Positions 52,009 through 62,669 of a DNA stretch of 64,000 nucleotides are shown piece after piece; positions within the stretch are counted from its first letter, which is position 1, and every line of letters starts with the position of its first letter. The notes beneath the pieces were generated by a model. That model saw only the letters and a list, made by a program, of their open reading frames with translations, did not search any database and was not told the DNA's origin. The stretch comes from Lepiota brunneoincarnata (lineage: Eukaryota; Basidiomycota; Agaricomycetes; Agaricales; Agaricaceae). The stretch spans positions 1-64,000 of the forward strand of contig JAEBUN010000068.1 of NCBI GenBank assembly GCA_023014365.1. The letters are read 5' to 3'. Position numbers and translations under genes: made by a program.

Positions 52009-55000
52009 GGGGCTTGCTTCCACCGTGATCGACCTCATGTTTGCGAGGGTGGCTGTGGGCCATCTGCTGCTTCCCATGCAGTGTCCCAATCTGTGGGGTC
52101 AATCTGATCACTGCCCCCTTTGGATCACTGGCCCTCTGGAGGCCTTCGAGGAGGCTGTGCCCAGACGCTTGCTGAAGTGGGACTTGGACGAGGAGGCCAA
52201 GTTCCTAGCTGAGGTTTTGACGGGGCTTGTGGGTCTGGAATTCCTGGACCTGGGCTCATTCAGCAGGATCGACAAAATGGCCCTGGCTATCTCTGCAATC
52301 TTCTCCAAGGCGTGGCTTGTCCACTCCAAGGAGATCTGTGTTGTCTCACAGTCTAAACCATGGTGGGACGACAGGTGCTTGTGCACTTACGCAGTGTATT
52401 GTTGGTCTCGGGATCAGGAGGATGCTTGCACATTTAAGCAGACCTGGAAGGCTGCCAAGCACAAGTTCTTCAATGAGCGTATCAAGGAGATTGCTTCTAC
52501 CACAAGTGCCTCTGGGACCTGATGGATTGGGTCAGGGCGCGCAAGTTGCCTCCCTGCGAGGTGATCTGCCATTGGGACCACCCCTGCAATACTCTCGAGG
52601 AGCTCTGGGAAGGGCTCCATGGTTCTTACAATGCTGCCAATGACCGACTGGTCGATGTTGGGGTTCTTGACCAGATCGATCCACTCCCACCATGGGAGTG
52701 GCCAGTCTTCTCCGACTTGGAGATGCACGAGGCCTTGTGCGTGTGCTCCTCTTTGTCTTCACCCAGTCGGGACCAGGTCACATGGATACACCTCAAGTTC
52801 GTTCTGGCAGGCCTGATGGTTACCCATTTGGTCTGTCAGATCGCCAATGCCTGCATGGAGTGCAGGCATTGGCCTCGTCACTTTAAGGAGAGCGTGTCGG
52901 TTATCATACCAAAGCCTGGCAAGCCCTCCTATGCTACTCTGAAGGCGTGCCAACCGATCGTCCTTCTCAACACTCTCAGTAAACTTATTGAGAAAATGAT
53001 CTTGCACCACTTGCAGTTTGAGGCTGTCAAGTTTGGCATGTTCCATCCAAACCAGTTTGGTGGTGTGATCCAGCGGTCCACCGAAGACGCTGGTGCCTAC
53101 CTCATGCACCGCAGGTTGAAGACGAGTGTTCTCGCCTTCGACATCGCACAGTTCTTCCTATCCCTGAATCATGGGATGCTTCTTGCAGTCCTGGCTCAGC
53201 AGGGGTTTTCCCCTTGCATAGGCCGGTTCTTTGCTTCTTATCTCATGGGGGGGTTTACCAGCTACGCCTGGAACTCCTTCCTGTCTGAACCGTTCCGGGT
53301 GGAGGTGGGGGTGGGCCAGGGGTCTGCCCTCTCACCCGTCCTGTCCAGCCTCTACTTGGCCCCCGCCATGTATATTATTGAGCAGAGGCTCCCTCAACCA
53401 GGCCTCTTGCTCCTGTCTTACGTCGACGATGGCACTATCGTGGCATAGGCCTGGGACTTGGACGCTAATTGCGTCCTCCTCCGCAGATCTTATGAGGTTG
53501 TCCATGACACCTTTACTTGGTTCGCACTAGTTGTGGAGCATGACAACTCCGAGCTCTTCCATTTCTCATGGGATCGTTCCAGTGGGAATCCCCCAGTGGA
53601 CTTGGGGTTTCCCCCATTCACTGGCACTACCCCTCTTTGGCCCAAGACCTATTGGAGGTATCTGGGCTTCTATTTCGATTGTGCCCTTACGTTTAAGGAG
53701 CATGTTTGCTTCTACTCTACTAAGGCTATTTCCATGGTCAAGGCCATGGGAATGCTTGGTAATTCCATCCAGGGGCTTCTGCCAGACCAGAAGCGCCTTC
53801 TTTATCGGTCGTGCATGGTTCCCATTGCCACATACGGCTTCTGCTTGTGGTACTACCAGGGCACCAGGTGTAAGGGCGCCTTGGACCACCTTCACCAGAT
53901 GCAGTGTCGGGCTGCACTCTGGATCACTGGTGCCTTTAGGACGTCGCCCGATGGGGGGGTTGGGGTCATTGTGGGCCTGATCCCCATTCATCTTCATCTC
54001 TGGAAGCTTCGTGACCATGCCAAGTTGCGGTATGCCACGCTTGCTCCAGGCCATCCCATCTGTGCCCTCCTTGGCTGGGGCTACAGTGGTAACCTCCAGT
54101 CTCATATCCAGTCCATAGCCAGGCTCCCTCCCCGCGAATTGGTCAAGGTGAAGGGGCCTGTTGTCGACACTAACCAGCATCTTTCTGCCCTCACCGGGCC
54201 CTTCGACGCCGTTGCGCCAGAGGCTTGGCCGGGGCATCATCTCTTGGATGTGCACCCAGGCCGGGTCCACTTCCACTTGTATGACTGGGGGGTGGAGGAT
54301 GCCCTCGCAGCTCTCGACTGGGTTCTTGCCCAGGCGCAGGCTGATCCAGGGGTTCTGGTGGCAGTGATGGACACAAGTCTGCCACCCCACCAGGTCCACC
54401 AGGCAGTTTCGGCCACCCAAGTTTTCCAGGGGCTGGACTGCATTCACGTGGTCCAGCTTCTGGGGGTGAAGGTTACAGCACCCGAGGCCAAGCTTTTCGC
54501 CATTCGGCTGGCAGTGTCCAAGGCAGTTACTGTCGGAGGCACTGCCGGCCTTGTCCTGTTCACCGACTTGATGGCTTCAGCCAGGTGGGCGGTGGACCCA
54601 TTGGTGCACTCCACCCAGGGTCATTCCTTGGTGGTCTGCCGCCTTCTCGCCAAGTGGTTTGCCGGGGGTTCAGCCCGCTCGGTTCATTTCTGGGAGGTCC
54701 CTTCGCACACAAGGTGGCCTTTCCATACTCAGGTGCATGACTTTGCTCGGTCGTTGCCTCCCATTGGGGTAGGGTCTTGTCCCCAGGCCTCACTCAACTA
54801 CCTCCGCAAGGAGGAAGTACATTCATGTCAGGACCGCTGGATCAATTTGTTCCAGGATTCTGACCATCGCGGGCACGGTTTCCTCCAGCTCGCCAGGGAC
54901 AATGACCGTCCCCTGCAGCCCACGTACCTCCATGGTGGGGCCTGGATCCCACATGCTCACTCGGTGTCAGTAATGGCCTAGATGATGCATGCTATTCTTA

Positions 55001-55605
55001 ATCACGTACCGATAGGGAGCTACCGGAGGTGCTTCTTCCCACAGGAAGATTATTCCTGTCACTGCAGGTTTCAGGAGGAAACTTGTGAGCACATGTTTCA
55101 GAGTTGCCCTAGGCACTCCATGGTGGGGGTCCCGGCTACGGTCAAGGCTCTCATTGCTTTCCTCGAGGTGTCCCCGATGGCGTTCACATTCGCTGAGAGG
55201 GCTGGGCCCCCCCCGGGGGGTATCGGCTAGTAGCTCTGCCTAGCGCCCGGTTGGGGCTGGGCCGGGGTGTTGGTTATTCCCCCACTGTCCTCGGGTGGTG
55301 TGTAGGGATTTATGTGGGAATTGACCCCTAACCTCCATTAGGGGGGGAACCTTGCTCTGGTCTGGTTCCTGTGCCGTGCGCTGGGCAGTAGCTGTCTTTC
55401 CACCTCTGTTCACTTGGGGTGGCTTTATCCTGGGCATGGAGAAACACATGCCCATGTCCACAGTCACGTGTTGTATGTACAGATACCCTGTAGTGTACGG
55501 CTCAGTCATTTGTACTGTAGTACGTTGCTGCATGCAGCCTCCCTACATGGCCCCCGTAATAAATTGGAGATTTAAAAAAAAAAAAAAAAAAAAATCACGG
55601 ATGTC
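52009..55605 (+). mobile_element. LINE-B copy B0, main part to poly(A)
   Basis: It resumes after the 15-bp duplication with the endonuclease end (DLMFARV, SDHCPLWI), linker and RT (52522-53445: VIPKPGKPSYATLKACQPI, FDIAQFFLSLNH, YVDDG). A TAG at 53446 is followed by the RT end and RNase H (53458-54981). TAG at 54979-54981 precedes the terminal motif CHCRFQEETCEHMFQSC, then 3' UTR and A-tract (55574-55594). A short in-frame loss removes the LVRAGW-type segment before motif A. The last 11 bp, TCACGGATGTC, separate it from the next element. Confidence 0.85.
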
Positions 55606-56193
55606 TTTTTTTTTTTTTTTTTTTAAATCAACAATTTATAATGCGGTGCTCGAACGCAGTCCACATGCACTAGCTACATACAAGGCAACTAATACATGGT
55701 ATAACTACCAATAAAGGTAGAGAAAAGAGTCCTGCTGACTCGAACCCATCCAAGAAGTCCCTTGCAGGAAAACTCCACGTAGCCCCAACATGGTCCACTT
55801 GGCATGACATGAGTGCTACAGCGCCCGTTACTCCCATGCCAGACTGAGCTTTACTCACCATAGACACAGGCGGGGGCCTCCCCTATAGGTGGTACACCCA
55901 GGGGCATGGGTTGGCACACTAACAGCCTCCCTAATTGGTGTGGCACTAAAGCCAATGGGCCGGACTTACATGAGGCAGCACAAAATCGCGGAATGCCCCA
56001 AACCCGTTGCCCTCCCAACTAGGTAATCCCCAGGGTAGTGAGTTGGTACAAAGCCTTCCTAAAGGGTGTACAAGGTGGGCTAAACTCCGCCACTCACCCC
56101 ACAGACTCATGCTAGAACTACTGACATGGTAACAACTTAAACCAATAAACCTGGATCTTACCTGGGATTGATCGACAGCAGATCTTAACCTCT
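55606..56193 (-). mobile_element. Leader/LINE-A mini-element (chimera 3)
   Basis: On the minus strand the 3' 449 bp of the leader (56193-55745, ending ...CTTCTTGGATGGG) are joined directly to the last 120 bp of LINE-A (55744-55625, TTCGAGTCAGC...TTGTTGATTT) and poly(A) (55606-55624). It has no coding sequence. It resembles a non-autonomous element with a foreign body and a LINE 3' end. Confidence 0.75.
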
Positions 56194-56782
56194 CATTCTA
56201 CCAAGGCCTTCTCCATGGTTGGTGCGATGGGAATGCTTGGTAATTCAACCCGGGGGTTGCTTCCTGATCAGAAGCGCCTCCTCTACCGGTCCTGCGTGGT
56301 TCCTATTGCCACGTATGGGTTTCATATGTGGTATCACAAGGGTTTCCACAACAAGGGAATCCTCAAGATGTTTAACTCCATGCAGCGGCGAGCCGCTAAC
56401 TGGATTATCGGTGCGTTTCGCACATCCCCAACCGGAAGGGCAGAGGCCCTGGCGGGCCTTCTGCTCTTCCGGCTGCATCTTAAGAAGTTAGCTTCCTGAA
56501 TGATATTCCGGGTTGCTACTCTTGCGGCTAATCACCCACTTCGGCCCTTGCTGGGCCATGAGTTCAGGGGGAGTTCTCTGGAGCACCCTTGGGCCATTTC
56601 GTCTCTCACCCCTGCGCTTCGGCCTAAGGTGAAGAGTGCTCTTATGGAGGTACAAGCAGTGCTTCCGCAGCTTACTGAGCCGTTCTCCCCATTTGCGGAT
56701 GAGAATAGGCCAGGTCTCCGTCTTTTGGACCGCTTCTTAGAGTAGATCAAATTTAGACTCTATGCTGTTGATCCAGAGGGGG
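56194..56782 (+). mobile_element. LINE-A copy A4 fragment
   Basis: Plus-strand LINE-A from the RT end (STKAFSMVGAMGMLGNSTRG) to the start of RNase H. It has the recurrent TGA after HLKKLAS (56497-56499) and a TAG at 56743-56745. It is cut at 56782 by the 5' end of LINE-A A6. Confidence 0.8.
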
Positions 56783-58163
56783 ACATTGCTTCTTGATCTG
56801 GTACCACCACCAGTAACGTGCACAGCCACACCCACTTCATCGCTCAACGTCTTGTACTGCGCACCCCCACTGTTGGATTCGACCAGTGGTACTTTCAACC
56901 AAACATGTCCTCCTCGGCCTCACAACAGGCAGCGCGAGGAGGGGCAGATCGTGGCAGATCCCGCGGTTCAGGCCATGGCCCCCCCCCTACCCCCTCCACT
57001 GACCCATTGGACGTCCTGTCCCCCGGCTCCCCGAGGAGCCCTCTTCAAGAGCCCGCTGGCCACTACGGTACAGCGGCAAACATGCATGCTGCGGTTTCCC
57101 CACCTTATGGGATGGCCGTCGACCCGGTGGAGACGCCGCGACAGGCTTGACCTGTCTCCCGCCTCTCTGCGTTTTCTAACGACTCACGGTTGTCTTCCAA
57201 ACGGCCGCAGCGTAACTCCAGCGAGGGGGGTCACCCCCTCTTTGCTCCCCCTGCGATATCCCCCCTGCGGGTTGACTTGACCGCTGAGCCCAGCAGCGAC
57301 AGTCAGGCTGATCACCTGCAGGCGATAGTGGAGTCGTTCGATCAGGCGACGGACTACCTGGTAAAGCACACCGAGGTCCTCATGACAGGCCCCTCTTGGG
57401 AGAGGGCCTGGCACGCCTTTGATGGTCTCCTGCGGCGCACTGGGTGCTGCGGGTTCCTTGACTATGGGCTGAAGTGTAAGGGGAATGACGAGTCTACCCT
57501 CCGTCAGTCCATTATCGATGGGATGCGCCCTTTTGGGAGGGACATCTCGGACGTCCCTGCGGTGGTAGGGCCCCCCAGCCAGGTGAAACCTGCTGAAGGC
57601 GCCCCGCCCGCCCACCCAGCCATAATGCCGGCGCCTATGGATACAGCCCCTGACGCAAGAGCCACCTCGGCCGTGCCGTCTGGTGGGGCTACGTCCTCCA
57701 AATTCAAGGGGAAGGGCAAGGCCCCCCCACCCCCCGCACCGCCGCCCAACCCTAGGGGTCCGGGCCCGTCGCAGGCAGGCACATCTTATGCGCGGTCGGC
57801 GGTCCCGCCGCCGCCGCCTAAGGTGAATCTCTCCACCAAGCCCAGGGGCGCGAAGTGCTCCTTCGCTCAGGTGGCTGCCGCCCCCCCGGTCTCTAGGGAT
57901 GGTGATACGAAGGTTGCGGAGGCCATTGCCGCCATGGCGAGGGCCTTCCCACACCTCTCCCCCGCGGATATCCTCCATACCATTGGTAGGGGATCCCCCA
58001 CTCCATCGTCTGGGAGGCCTCGCAACACTACCGCTGGCCCCACTAGGCGCCAGATCGTCATCCTATTCGTGGGTCCTAGGCCCCCGATTAAGGACTTGTC
58101 TCAGGTCGTCGCGGGAGCTAATCGTGCCCTCCTCAATGCGAAGTCCTCTCTCAATGTCACATC

Positions 58164-60783
58164 TTTTTTTTTTTTTTTTTTTTGAGATCAACAATTTATA
58201 ATGCGGTGCTTGAACGCAGTCCGTGTGCACTAGCTACGTACAAGGCAACTAATACATGGTATAACTACCAATAAAGGTAGGGAAGAGAGTCCCACTGACT
58301 CAAAAGGCTACACTCCATAAAGAAGTGCGTGTGGGCGAAGAGTCCGCTACCCCGATGGAGACCAGGGTGCGGCAGACGAGGGGTGGATAGGGCCAACAGG
58401 TCCCCCCCCCCAATCGCTACACCCCACCCGAAGACGGGGGGCGAATAACCACCGGTTCCTCGAGGCCAAAGCTGCGAGGAGGGAATAACCTGAAGGCCCT
58501 CCCCAGTTATCCCACCCCTTGGGGTCGGGATAGGAACGCAAACGCGGAGGGGTTGCGTTCCAGAAAGCCCAGAAGGGCATCGAGGTCACGGGGTAAGCCG
58601 CCACGTCGCGTGTACTTCAGACAGGAAGTGAGTATGTGGGTGCGGGTTTCAAGCCGCATCCCACAGGGACAGGAGTGATCCTCCTGGGGATGGAATCTAG
58701 CGCGGTACTCCCCAATAGGGGCGTGACCGAGTATAGTGTGGGCAGCCCTTGCTGTACCAGTGACGGACATCCGGGGACCGATTTCTCGGAGCCACGCACC
58801 TCCGGAGAGATATGAGAGTTGGATAGGCTTCCCGAGGGAGTCCAGTAGGGGGAGGAAATTCCTTCCCCTGTAAAGGGGTGAGCAAAACATATTCACCCAC
58901 TCGTCAATACACCCTCTCGTGACCTCAGCCTGGAGAGAGTCGATAGTAGTCGCTGGACGAGCGCCCAGCGATACACGGAGCTCCTTCACCATTGCGACGG
59001 CGTCAGAGTGAAGCTCTGCAACAGAGCCCAAAGGCACCTGCCAGAAAGTAACAGTCCGCTGGGCCTTGGAAGACAGCCAGCGGTCCAGGGACCAGCACAC
59101 CTCCAGGGAGTGAACCTGGCTGGCGTGCACAGAGGGATCCACAGCTCTGCGGGCGGAGCCCGCGGAGCTGGTATAGATGAAGATGTGGTCGGTTTCCGCA
59201 CAGTCCAGGACCATGCTTACTCCCAACCGAATGGAGTGGAGCTCCACGTCAGCGAGCAGAACCCTCCCTGCGGCCTGCCTGGCCTGCTTGACCAGACGCC
59301 CACCTGCAAACACGCAAGCTGCCGAAACAGCCTGCAGTCTCCCGCATGGCAGCTGGTGGGCACCAGCCGCTACGCAGACAGACAACGGATCAGACTGCGC
59401 CCTTCAAATGGAGGCGTGCAGTCCGTCAAGATGCCGTTGCTTCAAATCCCCCTCCGGATCAACAGTGTAGAGTCTAAATTTGATCCGCTCCAAAAAGTGG
59501 TCCAAAAGATGGAGACCTGGCCTATTCTCATCCGCAAATGGGGAGAAAGGCTCCGTAAGCTGTGGAAGCACCGCCTGTACCTCCATAAGAGCACTCTTCA
59601 CCTTAGGCCGAAGTGCAGGGGTGAGAGTCAAGATAGCTCGTGGGTGTTCCAGAGAACTCCCCCTAAACTCATGGCCCAGCAAGGGCCGAAGCGGGTGGTT
59701 AGCCGCAAGAGTGGCAACCCGGAATATCGTTCGGGACACCAGCTTCTTAAGATGCAGCCAGAAGGGCAGAAGGCCTGCCAGGGCCTCTGCCCCTCCGGTT
59801 GGGGATGTGCGAAACACACCGATGATCCAGTTAGCGGCTCGCCGCTGCATGGAGTTGAACATCTTAAGGACTCCCTTGTTACAGAAACCCTCGTGATACC
59901 ACATACGAAATCCATACGTGGCAATGGGCACCACGCAGGATCGGTAGAGGAGGCGCTTCTGGTCAGGAAGCAACCCCCAGGTTGAATTACCAAGCATCCC
60001 CATCGCACCAACCGTGGAGAATGCCTTGGTAGAATAGTAGCGGACGTGCTCGCAGAAAGTGAGAGCACGGTCGAAATAGAAGCCCAGGTACCACCAGAAC
60101 GGCTTGGGTTTCAAAGGGGTGTCCCCCGTGTACGGATGGAAGCCCAGGTCAATGGGCGGGTTGGCATCCCTCGGGTTGCGAGAGAAGTGGGAGACCTCCG
60201 ACTTGGTATGCTCAAGCGTGAGGCCAAAGGAGTCAAAGAGCCCGTGCACGCAGCGATAAGCCGCCTGCAGGGCAGTAACATTGTCCTCCCAATTCTTGGT
60301 CTGGACTATAAGGGTCCCATCATCGACATACGAAAGCATGTCGATGCCGAGGCCGGGGGTCTGCTGGTAATACAAGTACACCAGGGGTGTGAGATACAGG
60401 GCGGACAAGACGGGGGACAAAGCAGAGCCCTGCCCGATGCCCACATCTGCCTGCCTAGGATCAGACTGAAAGGAATTCCACAAATACGTGGTAGACCTCC
60501 CAACCAGGTAGGAGCCGAAGAATCGCACCAACTCAGGTGCGAAACCCGACCATGACAGCACCGCTAGAATCATATCATGATTCAGCAAAGGGAAGAACTG
60601 AGCGATGTCAAAGGCTACAACGCTAGTTCGCAGTCCCCGAGCCCACCCCGCACAAACGAGATGAGTGAGGATCAACCCGGCGTCCTCAGTGGACTTCTGG
60701 CGAATACCGCCAACCTGGTTGGGATGAAACACTCCCCACTTGACGCAGTCAAACTGGAGGCGGTTGGAGATCATCTTCTCCAT
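58164..60783 (-). mobile_element. LINE-A copy A5, 5'-truncated, inserted in A6 ORF1
   Basis: Its flanks are CTCAATGTCACATC (58150-58163) and CTCAACATCATGTC (60784-60797). They differ at four positions, all explained by CpG decay of one ancestral 14-mer. The tail is TTGTTGATCTC plus poly(A). A 459-codon frame (60783-59404) carries RT with FDIAQFFPLLNH and YVDDG. TGA at 59404 replaces Trp, then RNase H and CPCGMRLETRTHILTSC continue to 58507. This copy keeps Arg (CGA) after HLKKL, unlike three others. Confidence 0.88.
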
Positions 60784-61123
60784 CTCAACATCATGTCAGC
60801 CTCCCCGGCGTACGACGGCGTCTCTCTTGCGACTGACCCGGTTGCGTCCACTGCGGATCTTAACGTGATCCAAGACTGGGCTTCCCGGTTCTTCCCAGCG
60901 GGATCACAGCCTATGGCCACGGTCCCCTCCTCCAAGTCCTTCATGAAAGTGTTGGACATCCCCTTCTTTGCCCCTGACGGGTCCCATATTACCAGTCAGT
61001 GGATCGAGAACATCATGCGACAGTCGTCGCATCGAGGTTTCCTTAACCTCCAGGACCCCCCTAGGGTCCGGAGGAACTCTGACAAATCAGACACTACAAC
61101 TGTCTGGTTCGAAATTTGGGACT

Positions 61124-62206
61124 TTTTTTTTTTCTTTTTTTTTTTTTGAAATCAACAATTTACGAGGTATAGGGCCCTCCCGTGAGGGAGGACCCTATTG
61201 CTATGCACTCTTGCGAGGCAAGCACCGGATGCACCAGACCCCGGAATCAACTTAGACTCTAACCTGGCTTAGTCAGTCAGGAGAACCGACAGAGGATTTA
61301 GTGCACTCGAGCTGGGTCGCGGGAGACTGTCCCGGCCTGCTACGGCTCATGCTTTGCCAGGGAGTTAGTATAGAGCCCCGGTTACTGGGCTTCCCGTTCC
61401 CAGGCAGGTGGTTCGCTGATGCCAACCGGCGTGGATCCCCACCTGTCCCAGGTCTCTGCCTCGCCCACAGCCAACCACATTGCACTTCCAGAGGTCCGTG
61501 GACCAGTGGCGTGGAGTTGTTTCAGCACCCTAAGCCTGCACCGCCCACTTCGGACGGAACACCCACGGGGGATCTAACCCCAGGGCATGCCCAGATGCGG
61601 ACTCACCCAGAGCTCCAAGGTCCGGGCGGCGGACCTCCCCAATCGGCAGCCCCTATGGGAGAAGCTGTGGGTAACCCCAAAGCCCCAGTGCCCCACCCTT
61701 TGCCACCCAACCGGATACCTACTACCATGGACTAACGACCGGTACTTACTTGGCTTAAGCCGGCGGCACCCGGACCAAGCGTTCCCATGTGGGGGGTTAC
61801 CTGGCCCCTTATTGGGACGTTCGATCTGTTTTTGTTAGAATTCCCCCGCTTACCATGCCCTGTGCTTTCGCTCCCTTATCGGGCACAGCCGATCCAGTCC
61901 GATCAAGATCGATCCAGATCCGCCACTTTGGGCTCCAACGATCTCTCCCCCAGATTTACCCCAGATTGGCGATTGCCAGTCGCCAAATCGAGAACTGAGA
62001 TCAAGGAGACCATCGAATTTCCTCGGAGATAGTTTACCCACCCAAAGAACCGAGCACACGGTAGTATCCAATGACAACCACGCGACCTCTCTCCACTTCA
62101 CAGGTATGGAGGATAAGAGGGAATCGAACCCCCAACCTTTCCGGCAGCTGTGTGCAGCCACCTCTCCCCATCTTTAGTGATTGAAACCACTGGGCTAGAG
62201 GGGCCC
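61124..62206 (-). mobile_element. tRNA-headed SINE, copy S2 (complete)
   Basis: 1083 bp flanked by a perfect 16-bp duplication, TTCGAAATTTGGGACT (61108-61123 and 62207-62222). On the minus strand it begins GGGCCCCTCTAGCCCAGTGG, with box A at 62197-62187 and box B GGTTCGATTCC at 62130-62120. It ends with a 10-bp hairpin (61172-61195) and TAAATTGTTGATTTCAAA plus poly(A). I see no TTTT on its sense strand before the tail, compatible with a 1-kb Pol III transcript. It has no long ORF. The 3' tail equals that of LINE-A and differs from LINE-B. Confidence 0.85.
62120..62197 (-). promoter_or_regulatory. Internal Pol III promoter of SINE S2
   Basis: Box B (62130-62120) and box A (62197-62187) are conserved with copy S1 despite divergence around them. 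Confidence 0.65.
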
Positions 62207-62669
62207 TTCGAAATTTGGGACTCGCAGACTGGGTCCACTTCCAAGTCGATGATCGGGAGATCGTTGGCCGTTGGGCCCCGCGCTTGCCCTATAAGTGCGG
62301 CTTCCCAGCAGGTAGGGACGTCCCTCTGCCGCCATTGCTGGCGGTGGGGGCACCCGACTAATGTCTGCAGGGCGAGATTCCTGACCTGCCCCATATGCTC
62401 CGAGCCCCACAGCGAGGAGAATCATAGGTCGATGGCGGGGTGCTGCAAGGCCCGCCCCAACGCGAACCCACCGGTTGCCAGTACTGCTGAGGGCACGGAG
62501 TGCCCTCATCAACCCCGTTGTAGGAACTGTGGCGGCCCTCATGCCGCCCATGATAAGAAATGCCCATTTTGGCGCAAGCGTTTTGAAGACGGTTGGGCCA
62601 AGAAACGATATCAGGAGGTACGCGGTTCCCCTACCGCCCCCAAGGTCTCGCTAACTCAGCCTAGGAGTA

